Source: Dyella_B sp035690825
GTDB lineage: Bacteria; Pseudomonadota; Gammaproteobacteria; Xanthomonadales; Rhodanobacteraceae
Direction of reading: 5' to 3'
Length of the DNA: 64,000 nucleotides
Assembly (NCBI RefSeq): GCF_051954575.1
Contig: NZ_JBQCHP010000007.1
Coordinates: 1 to 64,000 of the forward strand
Shown here: positions 1-8,007 of the stretch, piece by piece
Position numbering within the stretch: position 1 is the first letter of the stretch
Layout of the letters: the number at the start of each line of letters is the position of its first letter
The notes under the pieces: generated by a model
What the model was told of the DNA's origin: nothing
The model's input: only the letters and a program-made list of their open reading frames with translations
Database searches by the model: none
Made by a program: the position numbers and the translations under genes

Positions 1-29
1 GGCCGCGGCAGGCCCCCAAGGCCCCGTTT

Positions 30-99
30 GGGTGGGCCCAACCCCCAAACACCCCCCCCCCGGCAACCCCGTGGTGGGGGTGCCCACCCCAACCTACGG
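30..99. repeat. Degenerate REP-type paired dyad
   Basis: A G/C-rich stretch ending in GTGCCCACCCCAACCTACG. It resembles the right arm of the dispersed repeat found intact at 7727, 12823, 15131, 51772, 58383 and 62989, but the left arm is eroded and there is a C homopolymer in the middle. It abuts the stop codon of the malic enzyme gene (100-102), the same placement as the other copies. Confidence 0.6.
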
Positions 100-2382
100 T
101 TACCCGCCTTGCGATGCGCGGATCTGCGCGTCCACCACTGCGATCGCCGTCATGTTCACAACGCGGCGCACCGAGGACGAAGGGGTGAGGATGTGCGCCG
201 GCTTGTCCACGCCCATCAGGATCGGGCCGACCGCAACGCCGTCGGTCATCACGCGCACCATGTTGTAGGCGATGTTGGCCGAGTCGAGATTGGGCATCAC
301 GAACAGGTTGGCGCGACCGCTCAAGGTGGTGTTAGGGAACACGCGCCGGCGCAGTTCTTCATCCCATGCGGTGTCGCCCTGCATTTCGCCGTCCATTTCC
401 AGTTGCGGCGCGCGGGTGCGCAGGATCTTCCACACTTCGCGCATCTTCGCCGCGCTGGCGTTCTCGTGGCTGCCATAGTTGGAGTGCGACAGCAACGCCA
501 CCTTTGGCTCCACGCCGAACAGCTTCATGCGATAGCTCGCCTGCAGCGTGGCCGCGGCGATCTGTTCGGCGGTGGGATCGCATTGCACGTGTGTGTCGAG
601 GAAGAACCAGGTGCCCTTGTCGTTGATCACCGCCGTCATTGCGGAGGTGCACTGCACGCCCGGATCGAGCCCGAACACACTGCGCACGTAGCCCAGCTTC
701 TTGTGGTAACGACCGACCAGGCCGCAGATCAGTGCATCGGCTTCGCCGCGCTTGACCATCATCGAGGCGATCAGCGTAGGGCGCGAACGCATCAGGTTCT
801 TCGCCGCAGCCGGCGTCACGCCGCGGCGCTCGGTGATGGCGTGATATTGCTGCCAGTATTCGTTGAAACGCGGGTCGTCGTTGATGTTGGTGAGTTCGAA
901 ATCCACACCCGGGCGCAGGCGCAGGCCCAGGCGCTCGATGCGCGTCTGGATCACGTCCGGACGGCCGATCAGGATCGGGTAGGCCAGTTTTTCGTCCACC
1001 ACCGTCTGGATGGCGCGCAGTACGGTTTCTTCTTCGCCTTCGGCGTAGACCACGCGCTTGCGGTCGCTGCGCGCGCGATCGTAGACCGGCTTCATGATCA
1101 GGCCGGTGCGGTAAATGAACTGGCTGAGCTTCTCGATATAGGCTTCCATGTCCTCGATCGGCCGCGTGGCGATGCCCGAATCCATCGCGGCCTGCGCCAC
1201 GGCGGGCGCCAGCATCACCAGCAGGCGCGGATCGAACGGACGCGGAATGAGATATTCGGCGCCGAAAGTGGGGGCGTCGCCGCCGTAGGCGCCGGCGAGA
1301 TCGCCCGCTTCCATCTGCGCCAGCGCGGCGATCGCGCGCACGCACGCGAGCTTCATCGCTTCATTGTTGCCGGTCGCGCCCACGTCCAGCGCGCCGCGGA
1401 AGATGTACGGGAAGCACACCGCATTGTTGACCTGGTTCGGGTAGTCCGAACGACCGGTGGCAATGATGCAATCCGGACGCACCCGCTTGGCATCTTCCGG
1501 CAGGATTTCCGGATTCGGATTGGCCAGCGCCAGGATGATCGGCTGCTTGGCCATGGTGGCGACCATCTCCGGCTTCAGGATGCCGCCTGCGGAGAGACCC
1601 AGGAAGACGTCGGCGCCTTCCACGATTTCCGCCAGCGTGCGTGCCTTGGTGTCGCGCGCATAGCGCTGCTTGTCCGGGTCCATCTGGTCGCGCCCGGTAT
1701 ACAGCACGCCCTCGCGATCGAACGCCAGGATGTGTTCGGGCTTCACGCCCAGCGCGACAAGCATGTCCAGGCAGGCGATGCCTGCTGCGCCGACGCCGGT
1801 GGTGGCGACCTTCACGTCTTCGATGTTCTTGCCGACGACCTTCAGCGCGTTGCTCACCGCCGCGCCGACGATGATGGCGGTGCCATGCTGATCGTCGTGG
1901 AAGACCGGAATCTTCATCCTTTCACGCAGTTTGCGCTCGACGATGAAGCATTCCGGCGCCTTGATGTCTTCCAGGTTGATACCGCCGAAGGTGGGCTCCA
2001 TCGCGGCGATGATGTCCACCAGCTTGTCCGGATCGCGCTCGTTGAGCTCGATGTCGAACACGTCGATGCCGGCGAATTTCTGGAACAGCACACCTTTGCC
2101 TTCCATCACCGGCTTGCCGGCGAGCGGCCCGATGTCGCCCAGGCCCAGCACCGCGGTGCCATTGGTGATCACCGCCACCAGGTTCGCACGCGCGGTGTAC
2201 TGGCTGGCGTTCTGCGGATTGGCGACGATCGCCTCACAGGCATACGCAACGCCGGGCGAGTAGGCCAGCGACAGATCGCGCTGCGTCACCAGCGGCGTGG
2301 TGGGCGTGACCTTGATCTTGCCGGGACGCGGCAGGCGGTGATACTCGAGGGCGGCTTGGCGGAAGTCGTCGGAATGAGCCAT
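100..2382 (-). CDS. maeB: NADP-type malic enzyme fused to phosphotransacetylase domain (MaeB)
   Basis: Oxidative decarboxylation of malate to pyruvate and CO2 with NAD(P)+, a cytosolic anaplerotic/NADPH-producing step. The product is about 760 residues, the usual length of MaeB. The malic N-terminal and NAD-binding domains occupy roughly the first 420 residues; motifs seen include SLAYSPGVA, FHDDQHGTA and a Rossmann-like GVGAAGIA. A phosphate acetyltransferase-like domain follows to the C-terminus and is thought in this family to be regulatory rather than catalytic. I chose the ATG at 2382 (MAHSDDFRQAALEYH) because the homologous region begins there; the open frame runs about 33 codons further upstream without family similarity. 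It stands alone, with a degenerate REP directly after its stop. Confidence 0.95.
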   Translation of the reverse strand: MAHSDDFRQAALEYHRLPRPGKIKVTPTTPLVTQRDLSLAYSPGVAYACEAIVANPQNASQYTARANLVAVITNGTAVLGLGDIGPLAGKPVMEGKGVLFQKFAGIDVFDIELNERDPDKLVDIIAAMEPTFGGINLEDIKAPECFIVERKLRERMKIPVFHDDQHGTAIIVGAAVSNALKVVGKNIEDVKVATTGVGAAGIACLDMLVALGVKPEHILAFDREGVLYTGRDQMDPDKQRYARDTKARTLAEIVEGADVFLGLSAGGILKPEMVATMAKQPIILALANPNPEILPEDAKRVRPDCIIATGRSDYPNQVNNAVCFPYIFRGALDVGATGNNEAMKLACVRAIAALAQMEAGDLAGAYGGDAPTFGAEYLIPRPFDPRLLVMLAPAVAQAAMDSGIATRPIEDMEAYIEKLSQFIYRTGLIMKPVYDRARSDRKRVVYAEGEEETVLRAIQTVVDEKLAYPILIGRPDVIQTRIERLGLRLRPGVDFELTNINDDPRFNEYWQQYHAITERRGVTPAAAKNLMRSRPTLIASMMVKRGEADALICGLVGRYHKKLGYVRSVFGLDPGVQCTSAMTAVINDKGTWFFLDTHVQCDPTAEQIAAATLQASYRMKLFGVEPKVALLSHSNYGSHENASAAKMREVWKILRTRAPQLEMDGEMQGDTAWDEELRRRVFPNTTLSGRANLFVMPNLDSANIAYNMVRVMTDGVAVGPILMGVDKPAHILTPSSSVRRVVNMTAIAVVDAQIRASQGG

Positions 2383-2676
2383 GAGAGTACTTGGGACGAA
2401 TGAGGATGGGAAAAGAGTGCAGCCTGACGGCATGCCGCGCATGGTAGCACCCGCCTGCTTTCCTACGGTTCTTCGCAACACGAAGGTACAGGCTACCCAC
2501 GATGCGTGATGGGCGCGATTACTACTTTCGTATTAATCCGCAGCGTGGGATGCCGTGAAGAGTACCGGGTTCATGCTTATCGCAAGCTTGCGCCGCGTCA
2601 TGGCACGGTCGGCGGCATGTCAAGGCCATGCCCATCGCATGCTATACATCACGCTTCCGGCCAGCCCAGGCTTATC

Positions 2677-3171
2677 ATGATCAATCGCCTCGCCAAGATC
2701 CTTCTGCCGCTCGTGCTGGCGGCGTTCGCCTTCATCGTGACGTACGACAACATCGTCGACTACGGTTCCAACTTGCTGTTCGTGCAGCACGTGTTGTCGA
2801 TGGATACGACTTTTCAGGGCAATGCGCTGATGGATCGCGCCATCACCCGGCCGGCGCTATGGCGCGCGGGCTACGGGCTGATCATTGCCGGCGAAGGCAT
2901 TACCTGCCTTTTGCTGCTGGGTGGCACCTACGCACTGTGGCGAGCTCGCCGCAAGGACGCTGCAAGCTTCCATGCGGCCAAAGGCCTGGTCATCGCAGGA
3001 TGCGTGGTCGGCTTCCTGGTGTGGTTCTTCGGTTTCATGGTAGTGGGCGGGGAATGGTTCGCCATGTGGCAGTCGAAAACCTGGAACGGGCAGGATGCCG
3101 CGTTCAGGTTCTACATGGCGATCCTGGGCGTGCTGATCTTCGTCAACCAGCCCGATGCGGAGTTGACGTAA
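2677..3171 (+). CDS. DUF2165 family small integral membrane protein
   Basis: A 164-residue hydrophobic protein starting MINRLAKILLPLVLAAF. About four membrane segments are visible: near residues 5-25, 65-90, 100-125 and 140-160. The conserved DNIVDYGSN and GGEWFAMWQS stretches are typical of DUF2165, whose function is unknown. The frame stays open upstream to 2506, but that extension is basic and not family-like, so the ATG at 2677 is preferred. No operon partner: the next gene is convergent. The 294 bp between it and maeB hold divergent promoters that I could not define. Confidence 0.8.
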   Translation: MINRLAKILLPLVLAAFAFIVTYDNIVDYGSNLLFVQHVLSMDTTFQGNALMDRAITRPALWRAGYGLIIAGEGITCLLLLGGTYALWRARRKDAASFHAAKGLVIAGCVVGFLVWFFGFMVVGGEWFAMWQSKTWNGQDAAFRFYMAILGVLIFVNQPDAELT

Positions 3172-3292
3172 CCCTTGGTCATTCCCGCAGAAGCGGAGGC
3201 GCTTTACAACAGCGAACCTGGTCAACCCATTTTGACCCGATGTAAAAAGCGAAGATGGATGCCCACCCTCGCAGGAATCGCTGTCATGCAGG

Positions 3293-4570
3293 TTACACAC
3301 CCGCCGACAGCGTGCCCGCTTCCACCTTCGACATGCGCACGCGATTGATGAACAGCGAAAACGCCAGCTTGCCCGCCAGGCCATGCACGTGCTGCATCCA
3401 CGGCGGCAGCCAGCGCGGTGACGCCAATGCGCCGGATTGGAAGTAAGGCTCCAGGCTGATCACGTCGCCCAGCGTCAGCTTGCCGGCGAACAGATAACGC
3501 AAAAGGTCCATGCGCCTTTCCTTCAGCGCCCAACGAAAAAAGGTATGCACGTCGAGCAGGCCGGACAGATAGACGTTGTCCTTCGCGAAGGCGAAGCCGC
3601 CGGTCAGCGGCACGCCGCGGAACACGCGCTGCGTGGAATGAAAACTATCGGCCACCGATTGCCCGCAACGGTTGAAGAAGCGGTACACCTCGACGAAATC
3701 CGCACCGTTGAGCGCCATGTCCAGCGCCAGGATGCGCAGGCTGATGCGCTTGAGCCGGGCGATGTCGATCGCGCCGGACATCAGCTCGGCAAACACCGCC
3801 AGCCCCTCCTGCGTGGCGGTAACCCGCGGCGAAGTGCGTGCCAGCGAAGCCAGCACCGGCTGCTCGCGTCCGTTCAAGGCGGTGAGCGAGTGCACGAAAG
3901 CTTCGTGATTGAGCAATTGGTGGCGATCGTACTGGCTGAAGCGCGTGCCGCCGCGCAAGCGGATGCGCGTGGCGCCGGCCGCCGCCTTGGCGGTGAGATC
4001 CGGATCCACTTCCACCGCGATCACGCCTTGGCCGAAGAAACCATCCAGTTCCTTGGACAGGTCTTTGCGTAGCACTTCGGACGAAATATTGGTGAGGATG
4101 TCGCTATCGGCCAGGTCCGCGCCCAGCTCGTCGGACAACTCCGCGAAATAATGGGCCGCATCGAGATTGCTGTAATGGCTGCCGGGGATCGCATCGCCCG
4201 GGCGTCCGTACAACTGGATGGACGGCGCAGTCACGCCTTCGGTGCCGACCGCTTCGAGCATTTCGGCGGCGATGCGCCAGGATTCGGCGGTGCGGCGCAG
4301 GTAGTCGCGCATCGGATCGCCATCGCCGGCTTCGCGCTCGATCGCGGCCAGTTCCTCGCGCACCTCGGAGTGGTCCGGCTTTTTGTAGCTCACTTCCGGC
4401 AAGGTGTATTGCCCTTTGCCGTAAGCCTCGATCATGCGGTCTTCCAGCGAGGCCGGCCAGCTCACTGTCGAAAGAATGTTGATGCCTTTCACTGCCGCCA
4501 GCAGCCGCTTGTCGAGCGCGGCATAGGCTTCCAGACCAGCAGGAATCACCTTCTCGGCAGACGTACTCAC
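3293..4570 (-). CDS. QEGLA-motif protein (DUF1704, TIGR02421 type)
   Basis: A predicted gluzincin-like metalloprotein of about 425 residues. The namesake QEGLA is present in TATQEGLAVFAEL. A preceding HQLLNHEAFVHS gives a candidate metal-binding helix (H-x3-H), with the E of QEGLA as third ligand, as in gluzincins. Homologues are annotated as flavohemoglobin expression-modulating proteins, but the biochemical role is not established. The start is inferred to be a GTG at 4570 that overlaps the rsgA stop (GTGA on the minus strand), behind a GAAGGAAGG ribosome site; a second in-frame GTG lies one codon upstream. The overlap implies translational coupling with rsgA. Confidence 0.8.
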   Translation of the reverse strand: MSTSAEKVIPAGLEAYAALDKRLLAAVKGINILSTVSWPASLEDRMIEAYGKGQYTLPEVSYKKPDHSEVREELAAIEREAGDGDPMRDYLRRTAESWRIAAEMLEAVGTEGVTAPSIQLYGRPGDAIPGSHYSNLDAAHYFAELSDELGADLADSDILTNISSEVLRKDLSKELDGFFGQGVIAVEVDPDLTAKAAAGATRIRLRGGTRFSQYDRHQLLNHEAFVHSLTALNGREQPVLASLARTSPRVTATQEGLAVFAELMSGAIDIARLKRISLRILALDMALNGADFVEVYRFFNRCGQSVADSFHSTQRVFRGVPLTGGFAFAKDNVYLSGLLDVHTFFRWALKERRMDLLRYLFAGKLTLGDVISLEPYFQSGALASPRWLPPWMQHVHGLAGKLAFSLFINRVRMSKVEAGTLSAGV

Positions 4571-5634
4571 CACCCTTCCTTCTCGCGCGAACCGCGCGGA
4601 CCATGCGGATGCGGCTTGCTGGCCGGCCGCCCGCCACGCTGGCGGCGCAGGCGCGATTCGAGCATGGTGGCCTGTTCTTCGCGTTCGTCGCGCAGCTTCA
4701 GGTAATTGCGCCAGCGCTCGGGCGTCAGTTCGCCGTCGTGCAGCGCCTCCTGCACCGCGCAGCCCGGTTCGCTGCCGTGGCCGCAGTCGGCGAAGCGGCA
4801 GTTTTCGGCCAGTACTTCGATATCGGCGAACAGGTCGAGGTTTTCCTCGCCGGTGAGCTTGAGCTCGCGCATGCCTGGGGTATCGATCAGGCAACCGCCG
4901 CTGGGCAACTGCAGCAGGGCGCGATAGGTGGTGGTATGGCGGCCGCGGCTGTCATGACTGCGCACATCGCCGATGGCCATGTGCTGGCTGCCCAGCAGGG
5001 TATTGGTGAGGGTGGATTTGCCGGCGCCGGAAGAACCCACCAGCACCGCGCTATCCCCCGGTTTGAGGTAGCCCGCCAGCACCGCGGCGCTGGCCGGGTC
5101 CTTGCCGTTGACGGCGTGGATCGGCGTGCCCTCCGGCAGGCGCGCCTTGAGTTCGGCCATGCGGATGTCAGCGCCATCGGTACGGTCCGGCTTGCTGAGC
5201 ACAACCACCGGCTGCGCCCCGGACCCTTCCACCAGCGACAGATAGCGCTCGATGCGGGCCGGATTGAAATCGCCGTCCAGGCCGGTCAGCACCAGCACAT
5301 AGTCGATATTGGTGGCGATCACCTGCCGCTCGTAGCGCTCGCCGGCCGCCGCGCGCGACAGCACGGTACGGCGCGGCTGTACCAGCACGATATGCGGCGG
5401 CTTGCCCGCTTCGATCTCGACGAAATCGCCCACCGCCGGGCGCTCGGCCGGGTCCAGTCCGCGCTTGAGGAAATGGCCCGCCGGCTGGGCGCCGAAGACC
5501 TGTTCCCCATCGTGCAATTCGTAGCCGGCCCGATGCTGCGCCACCACGCGGGCAATGCGTCGCCCTTCCTCAGGCAAGACCTGGCCCCGCCAGCCGATGT
5601 GGCGGAGCCGTTCGATGGTCTGGGTCTCGCTCAT
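4567..5634 (-). CDS. rsgA: Ribosome small-subunit-dependent GTPase A
   Basis: RsgA (YjeQ) is a circularly permuted GTPase that assists late maturation of the 30S subunit. The 355-residue product has an N-terminal OB-fold region and the permuted motif order: G4 as SKPD (147-150), then the P-loop GSSGAGKST (200-208), then G3 as DTPGMREL. A C-terminal zinc knuckle is seen in the C-R-F-A-D-C-G-H stretch and a further Cys. The T-rich switch HTTTYRAL is present. The ATG at 5634 fits family length; the open frame continues far upstream only as antisense of the aminotransferase. It is the first gene of a coupled pair with the QEGLA gene. Confidence 0.95.
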   Translation of the reverse strand: MSETQTIERLRHIGWRGQVLPEEGRRIARVVAQHRAGYELHDGEQVFGAQPAGHFLKRGLDPAERPAVGDFVEIEAGKPPHIVLVQPRRTVLSRAAAGERYERQVIATNIDYVLVLTGLDGDFNPARIERYLSLVEGSGAQPVVVLSKPDRTDGADIRMAELKARLPEGTPIHAVNGKDPASAAVLAGYLKPGDSAVLVGSSGAGKSTLTNTLLGSQHMAIGDVRSHDSRGRHTTTYRALLQLPSGGCLIDTPGMRELKLTGEENLDLFADIEVLAENCRFADCGHGSEPGCAVQEALHDGELTPERWRNYLKLRDEREEQATMLESRLRRQRGGRPASKPHPHGPRGSREKEGW

Positions 5635-5749
5635 GGGGCGGATTATGCCCATCTTCGCCGGGCGCCGGGAAAGGCCCGGAGCCAGAAAGCCATATGCCAT
5701 GAAGTGCAAACGCTTTTCCGTTTTTTGCCTTATTCCATCCCCACGTTGC

Positions 5750-5799
5750 CCTAACTCGCTGTTAGGATCGTGAAAACCGGCGGCAGGCCGGCTTTTTTT
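5750..5799 (+). promoter_or_regulatory. Leader of the aminotransferase gene: palindrome plus terminator-like hairpin
   Basis: Two elements lie upstream of the TTG start at 5824. The first is a perfect 6-bp inverted repeat, CCTAAC-N5-GTTAGG (5750-5766). The second is a short GC hairpin, CCGGC/GCCGG (5777-5791), followed by seven T (5793-5799), a terminator-like arrangement. No + strand gene lies upstream, so the hairpin would be in the mRNA leader and could act as an attenuator. The regulatory role is an inference. Confidence 0.45.
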
Positions 5800-5823
5800 C
5801 CATCCGAAAAGGACGAGAGACCG

Positions 5824-7071
5824 TTGTTCCCGATCAAGCCCAGCGCGCACCTGGCCGAAGTGCGCTATGAAATCCGTGGTGCGCTGACCCGCCGTGCGCG
5901 CGAACTGGAAGCGGCGGGCACGCCGATCATCAAGCTCAACATCGGCAACCCGGCCCGCTATGGTTTTTCCGTGCCGGCCCATCTGCGCGAGGCGATCGCC
6001 GCGCACCTGCACGAAAGCGAAGCCTACGGTCACGAACAAGGTCTGGAAGAAGCCCGCGAAGCCATCGCCGCCCAGCAGCGCGCCCGCGGCGCGCGTCATG
6101 TGCAGGTGGAACGCATCTTCATCGGCAACGGCGTCAGCGAACTGATCGACCTGAGCCTGCGCGCCCTGCTGCAACCGGGCGACGAAGTGCTGCTGCCCAG
6201 CCCCGATTACCCGCTGTGGAGCGCCGCCACCATCCTCAACGGCGGCGTGCCGCGTTATTACCGCTGCCTGGCCGAGAACCGGCACATGCCGGATCCGGAA
6301 GAAATGGAAGCCCTGATCAGCCCGCGCACGCGCGCGCTGGTGCTGGTCAATCCGAACAATCCCACCGGCGCGGTGTATCCGCGCGCCTTGCTGGAGCAGA
6401 TCGTCGAGATCGCAGCGCGGCATCGCCTGCTGCTGTTGTGCGATGAAATCTACGACCAGATCCTCTACGACGGCGCCGCGTTCCAGCCGCTGGCCGAAAT
6501 CGCCGGCAACACGCCATGCCTCAGCTTCGGCGGCTTGAGCAAAGTGCATCGCGCTTGCGGTTATCGCGTGGGCTGGCTCAGCCTTTCCGGCGATCCGGCG
6601 CGCACGCACGAATACCGCGATGCGCTGCAATTGCTTGCGGCCTTGCGCTTGTGCGCCAACGTGACTGCGCAATGGGCGGTGATTCCTGCGCTACAGGATG
6701 CCCCGACCATCCATGCGCTCACCGCGCCCGGCGGCCGCCTGCATCAGGCGCGGCAAGCCGTGCTCGATGGCGTCGCCGCCAGCCGGTTCCTGGACGTGGT
6801 CGCTCCGGAAGGTGCGATCTACGCCTTCCCGCGTGTACGCAGCGACGGCATCGCCAATTTCGACGACAACGCTTTTGCCTTGCGCCTGCTGGAAGAGGAA
6901 TCCGTGCTGCTCGTGCCTGGTACCAGCTTCAACGTACCCAACAGCCGCCACATGCGCCTCACCCTGCTGCCGCAACCGGCGCAATTGCGCGAAGTGTTCG
7001 TGCGCATGGAGCGCGTGCTGGAACGCATGGCGGCCGAGGAAACGCCGCGAGCCGCCGTCGCTTCGGCCTGA
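5824..7071 (+). CDS. alaA: Class I aminotransferase, alanine transaminase type (AlaA-like)
   Basis: PLP-dependent transaminase, probably glutamate-pyruvate (alanine biosynthesis), in the cytosol. About 415 residues, similar in style to E. coli AlaA: KLNIGNPARYGF near the N-terminus, NPNNPTGAVYP, CDEIYDQILYDG, and the PLP lysine in GGLSKVHRACGYR (Lys240). A TTG start at 5824 is inferred from AAGGACGAG placed about 8 nt upstream and from where homology begins (LFPIKPSAHLAEVRYEIRG). A GTG at 5770 would add 18 residues encoded by a terminator-like hairpin and is unlikely. The SGNH hydrolase follows 2 nt after the stop. Confidence 0.85.
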   Translation: MFPIKPSAHLAEVRYEIRGALTRRARELEAAGTPIIKLNIGNPARYGFSVPAHLREAIAAHLHESEAYGHEQGLEEAREAIAAQQRARGARHVQVERIFIGNGVSELIDLSLRALLQPGDEVLLPSPDYPLWSAATILNGGVPRYYRCLAENRHMPDPEEMEALISPRTRALVLVNPNNPTGAVYPRALLEQIVEIAARHRLLLLCDEIYDQILYDGAAFQPLAEIAGNTPCLSFGGLSKVHRACGYRVGWLSLSGDPARTHEYRDALQLLAALRLCANVTAQWAVIPALQDAPTIHALTAPGGRLHQARQAVLDGVAASRFLDVVAPEGAIYAFPRVRSDGIANFDDNAFALRLLEEESVLLVPGTSFNVPNSRHMRLTLLPQPAQLREVFVRMERVLERMAAEETPRAAVASA

Positions 7072-7073
7072 CC

Positions 7074-7688
7074 ATGCCGCTGCGCTACCTCGCCCTGGGC
7101 GACTCCTACACCATTGGCGAGGACGTGCCCGCCCAGGCGCGTTGGCCGATGCAACTGGTGGAAAAGCTGCGCAAGCAGGGCACCGCCATCGACGATCCGC
7201 AGATCGTCGCCGTCACCGGCTGGACCACCGACGAACTGTCGGTCGGCATGGACCAGGCCGCATTCGCGCCCGGCTACGATCTCGTGACGCTGCTGATCGG
7301 CGTCAACAATCAATATCGCGGTCGTCCGGCAGCGGAATACCGCGAACAGTTCCGCGCCTTGCTGATGCGCGCCGTGGCCTTGGCCGACCACCGCGCCGAA
7401 CGCGTGGTGGCGGTGTCCATTCCCGATTGGGGCGTCACGCCGTTCGGCTATGCCAGCGGACGCGACCGCGGGCAGATCGCCCATGAGCTGGATGGTTTCA
7501 ATGCGATCGCGCACGACGAAGCGAGCGCAGCTGGCGCGCCGTTCGTGAACATCACCGGCATTTCGCGCGAGCACGCGGGGCTGGTTGCCTCGGACGGATT
7601 GCACCCCTCTGGCGCGCAATATGCATTGTGGACGGAAGCCATCGAACCGGTGGTGGCCGAGGCGTTGCAGCGCGCTGCCGTGCCCTAA
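7074..7688 (+). CDS. SGNH/GDSL-family hydrolase
   Basis: A 204-residue esterase/lipase-like protein. The block I nucleophile is in LALGDSYT (Ser11). Block III is LIGVNNQYRG, with Asn where the family often has GxND. The block V Asp/His pair is in SDGLHPSGAQY (Asp174, His177). No signal peptide, so probably cytosolic. The substrate is unknown; similar proteins are annotated as lysophospholipase or acyl-CoA thioesterase-like. It starts 2 nt after the aminotransferase stop and is almost certainly co-transcribed and translationally coupled with it. Confidence 0.85.
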   Translation: MPLRYLALGDSYTIGEDVPAQARWPMQLVEKLRKQGTAIDDPQIVAVTGWTTDELSVGMDQAAFAPGYDLVTLLIGVNNQYRGRPAAEYREQFRALLMRAVALADHRAERVVAVSIPDWGVTPFGYASGRDRGQIAHELDGFNAIAHDEASAAGAPFVNITGISREHAGLVASDGLHPSGAQYALWTEAIEPVVAEALQRAAVP

Positions 7689-7726
7689 GCAAGTCCTGAT
7701 CTAACCGGCGAGACCTTCGTCTGGCC

Positions 7727-7799
7727 GTAGTTGGGGTGCAAACCCCAACGTTTCCATGTGCCTATGCATCACATGTTGGGGTTTGCACCCCAACCTGCA
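7727..7799. repeat. REP paired-dyad element
   Basis: Two inverted copies of GTTGGGGTGCAAACCCCAAC-type arms around a 20-30 nt spacer; each arm is itself a stem-loop (GTTGGGG/CCCCAAC). It lies in the 319-bp gap between the SGNH gene and the TonB-dependent receptor. The rest of that gap (7800-8007) is the receptor's probable promoter and leader; it includes an A/T-rich patch around 7852-7872 but no promoter I can define. Confidence 0.9.
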
Positions 7800-8007
7800 C
7801 GTATTTGCACCGCTTTGGGCGCAGGAAATGACGAACGGCATCCTTTACTCTTCGTTAAAATTTTGAAACAGTTGTACCGGGAGAACACTGGGGCAACATC
7901 GCGAGGGATGTCCAGACGTTCGCGCGTCTAGCCGTATGGAGGGAAAAAACGGCAGGCATTTCCCCGTTGCGCCGGTGCTCTCTATCGCCACTATTCGGGG
8001 AGTCACC

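Noticed and set aside
28..2403. Long open frame on + opposite the malic enzyme gene
   Set aside because: His/Arg/Gln-rich translation with no family motif; it is the complement of a clear MaeB gene.
2506..2676. N-terminal 57-residue extension of the DUF2165 protein
   Set aside because: Basic, non-conserved sequence without membrane character; the hydrophobic family start is at 2677.
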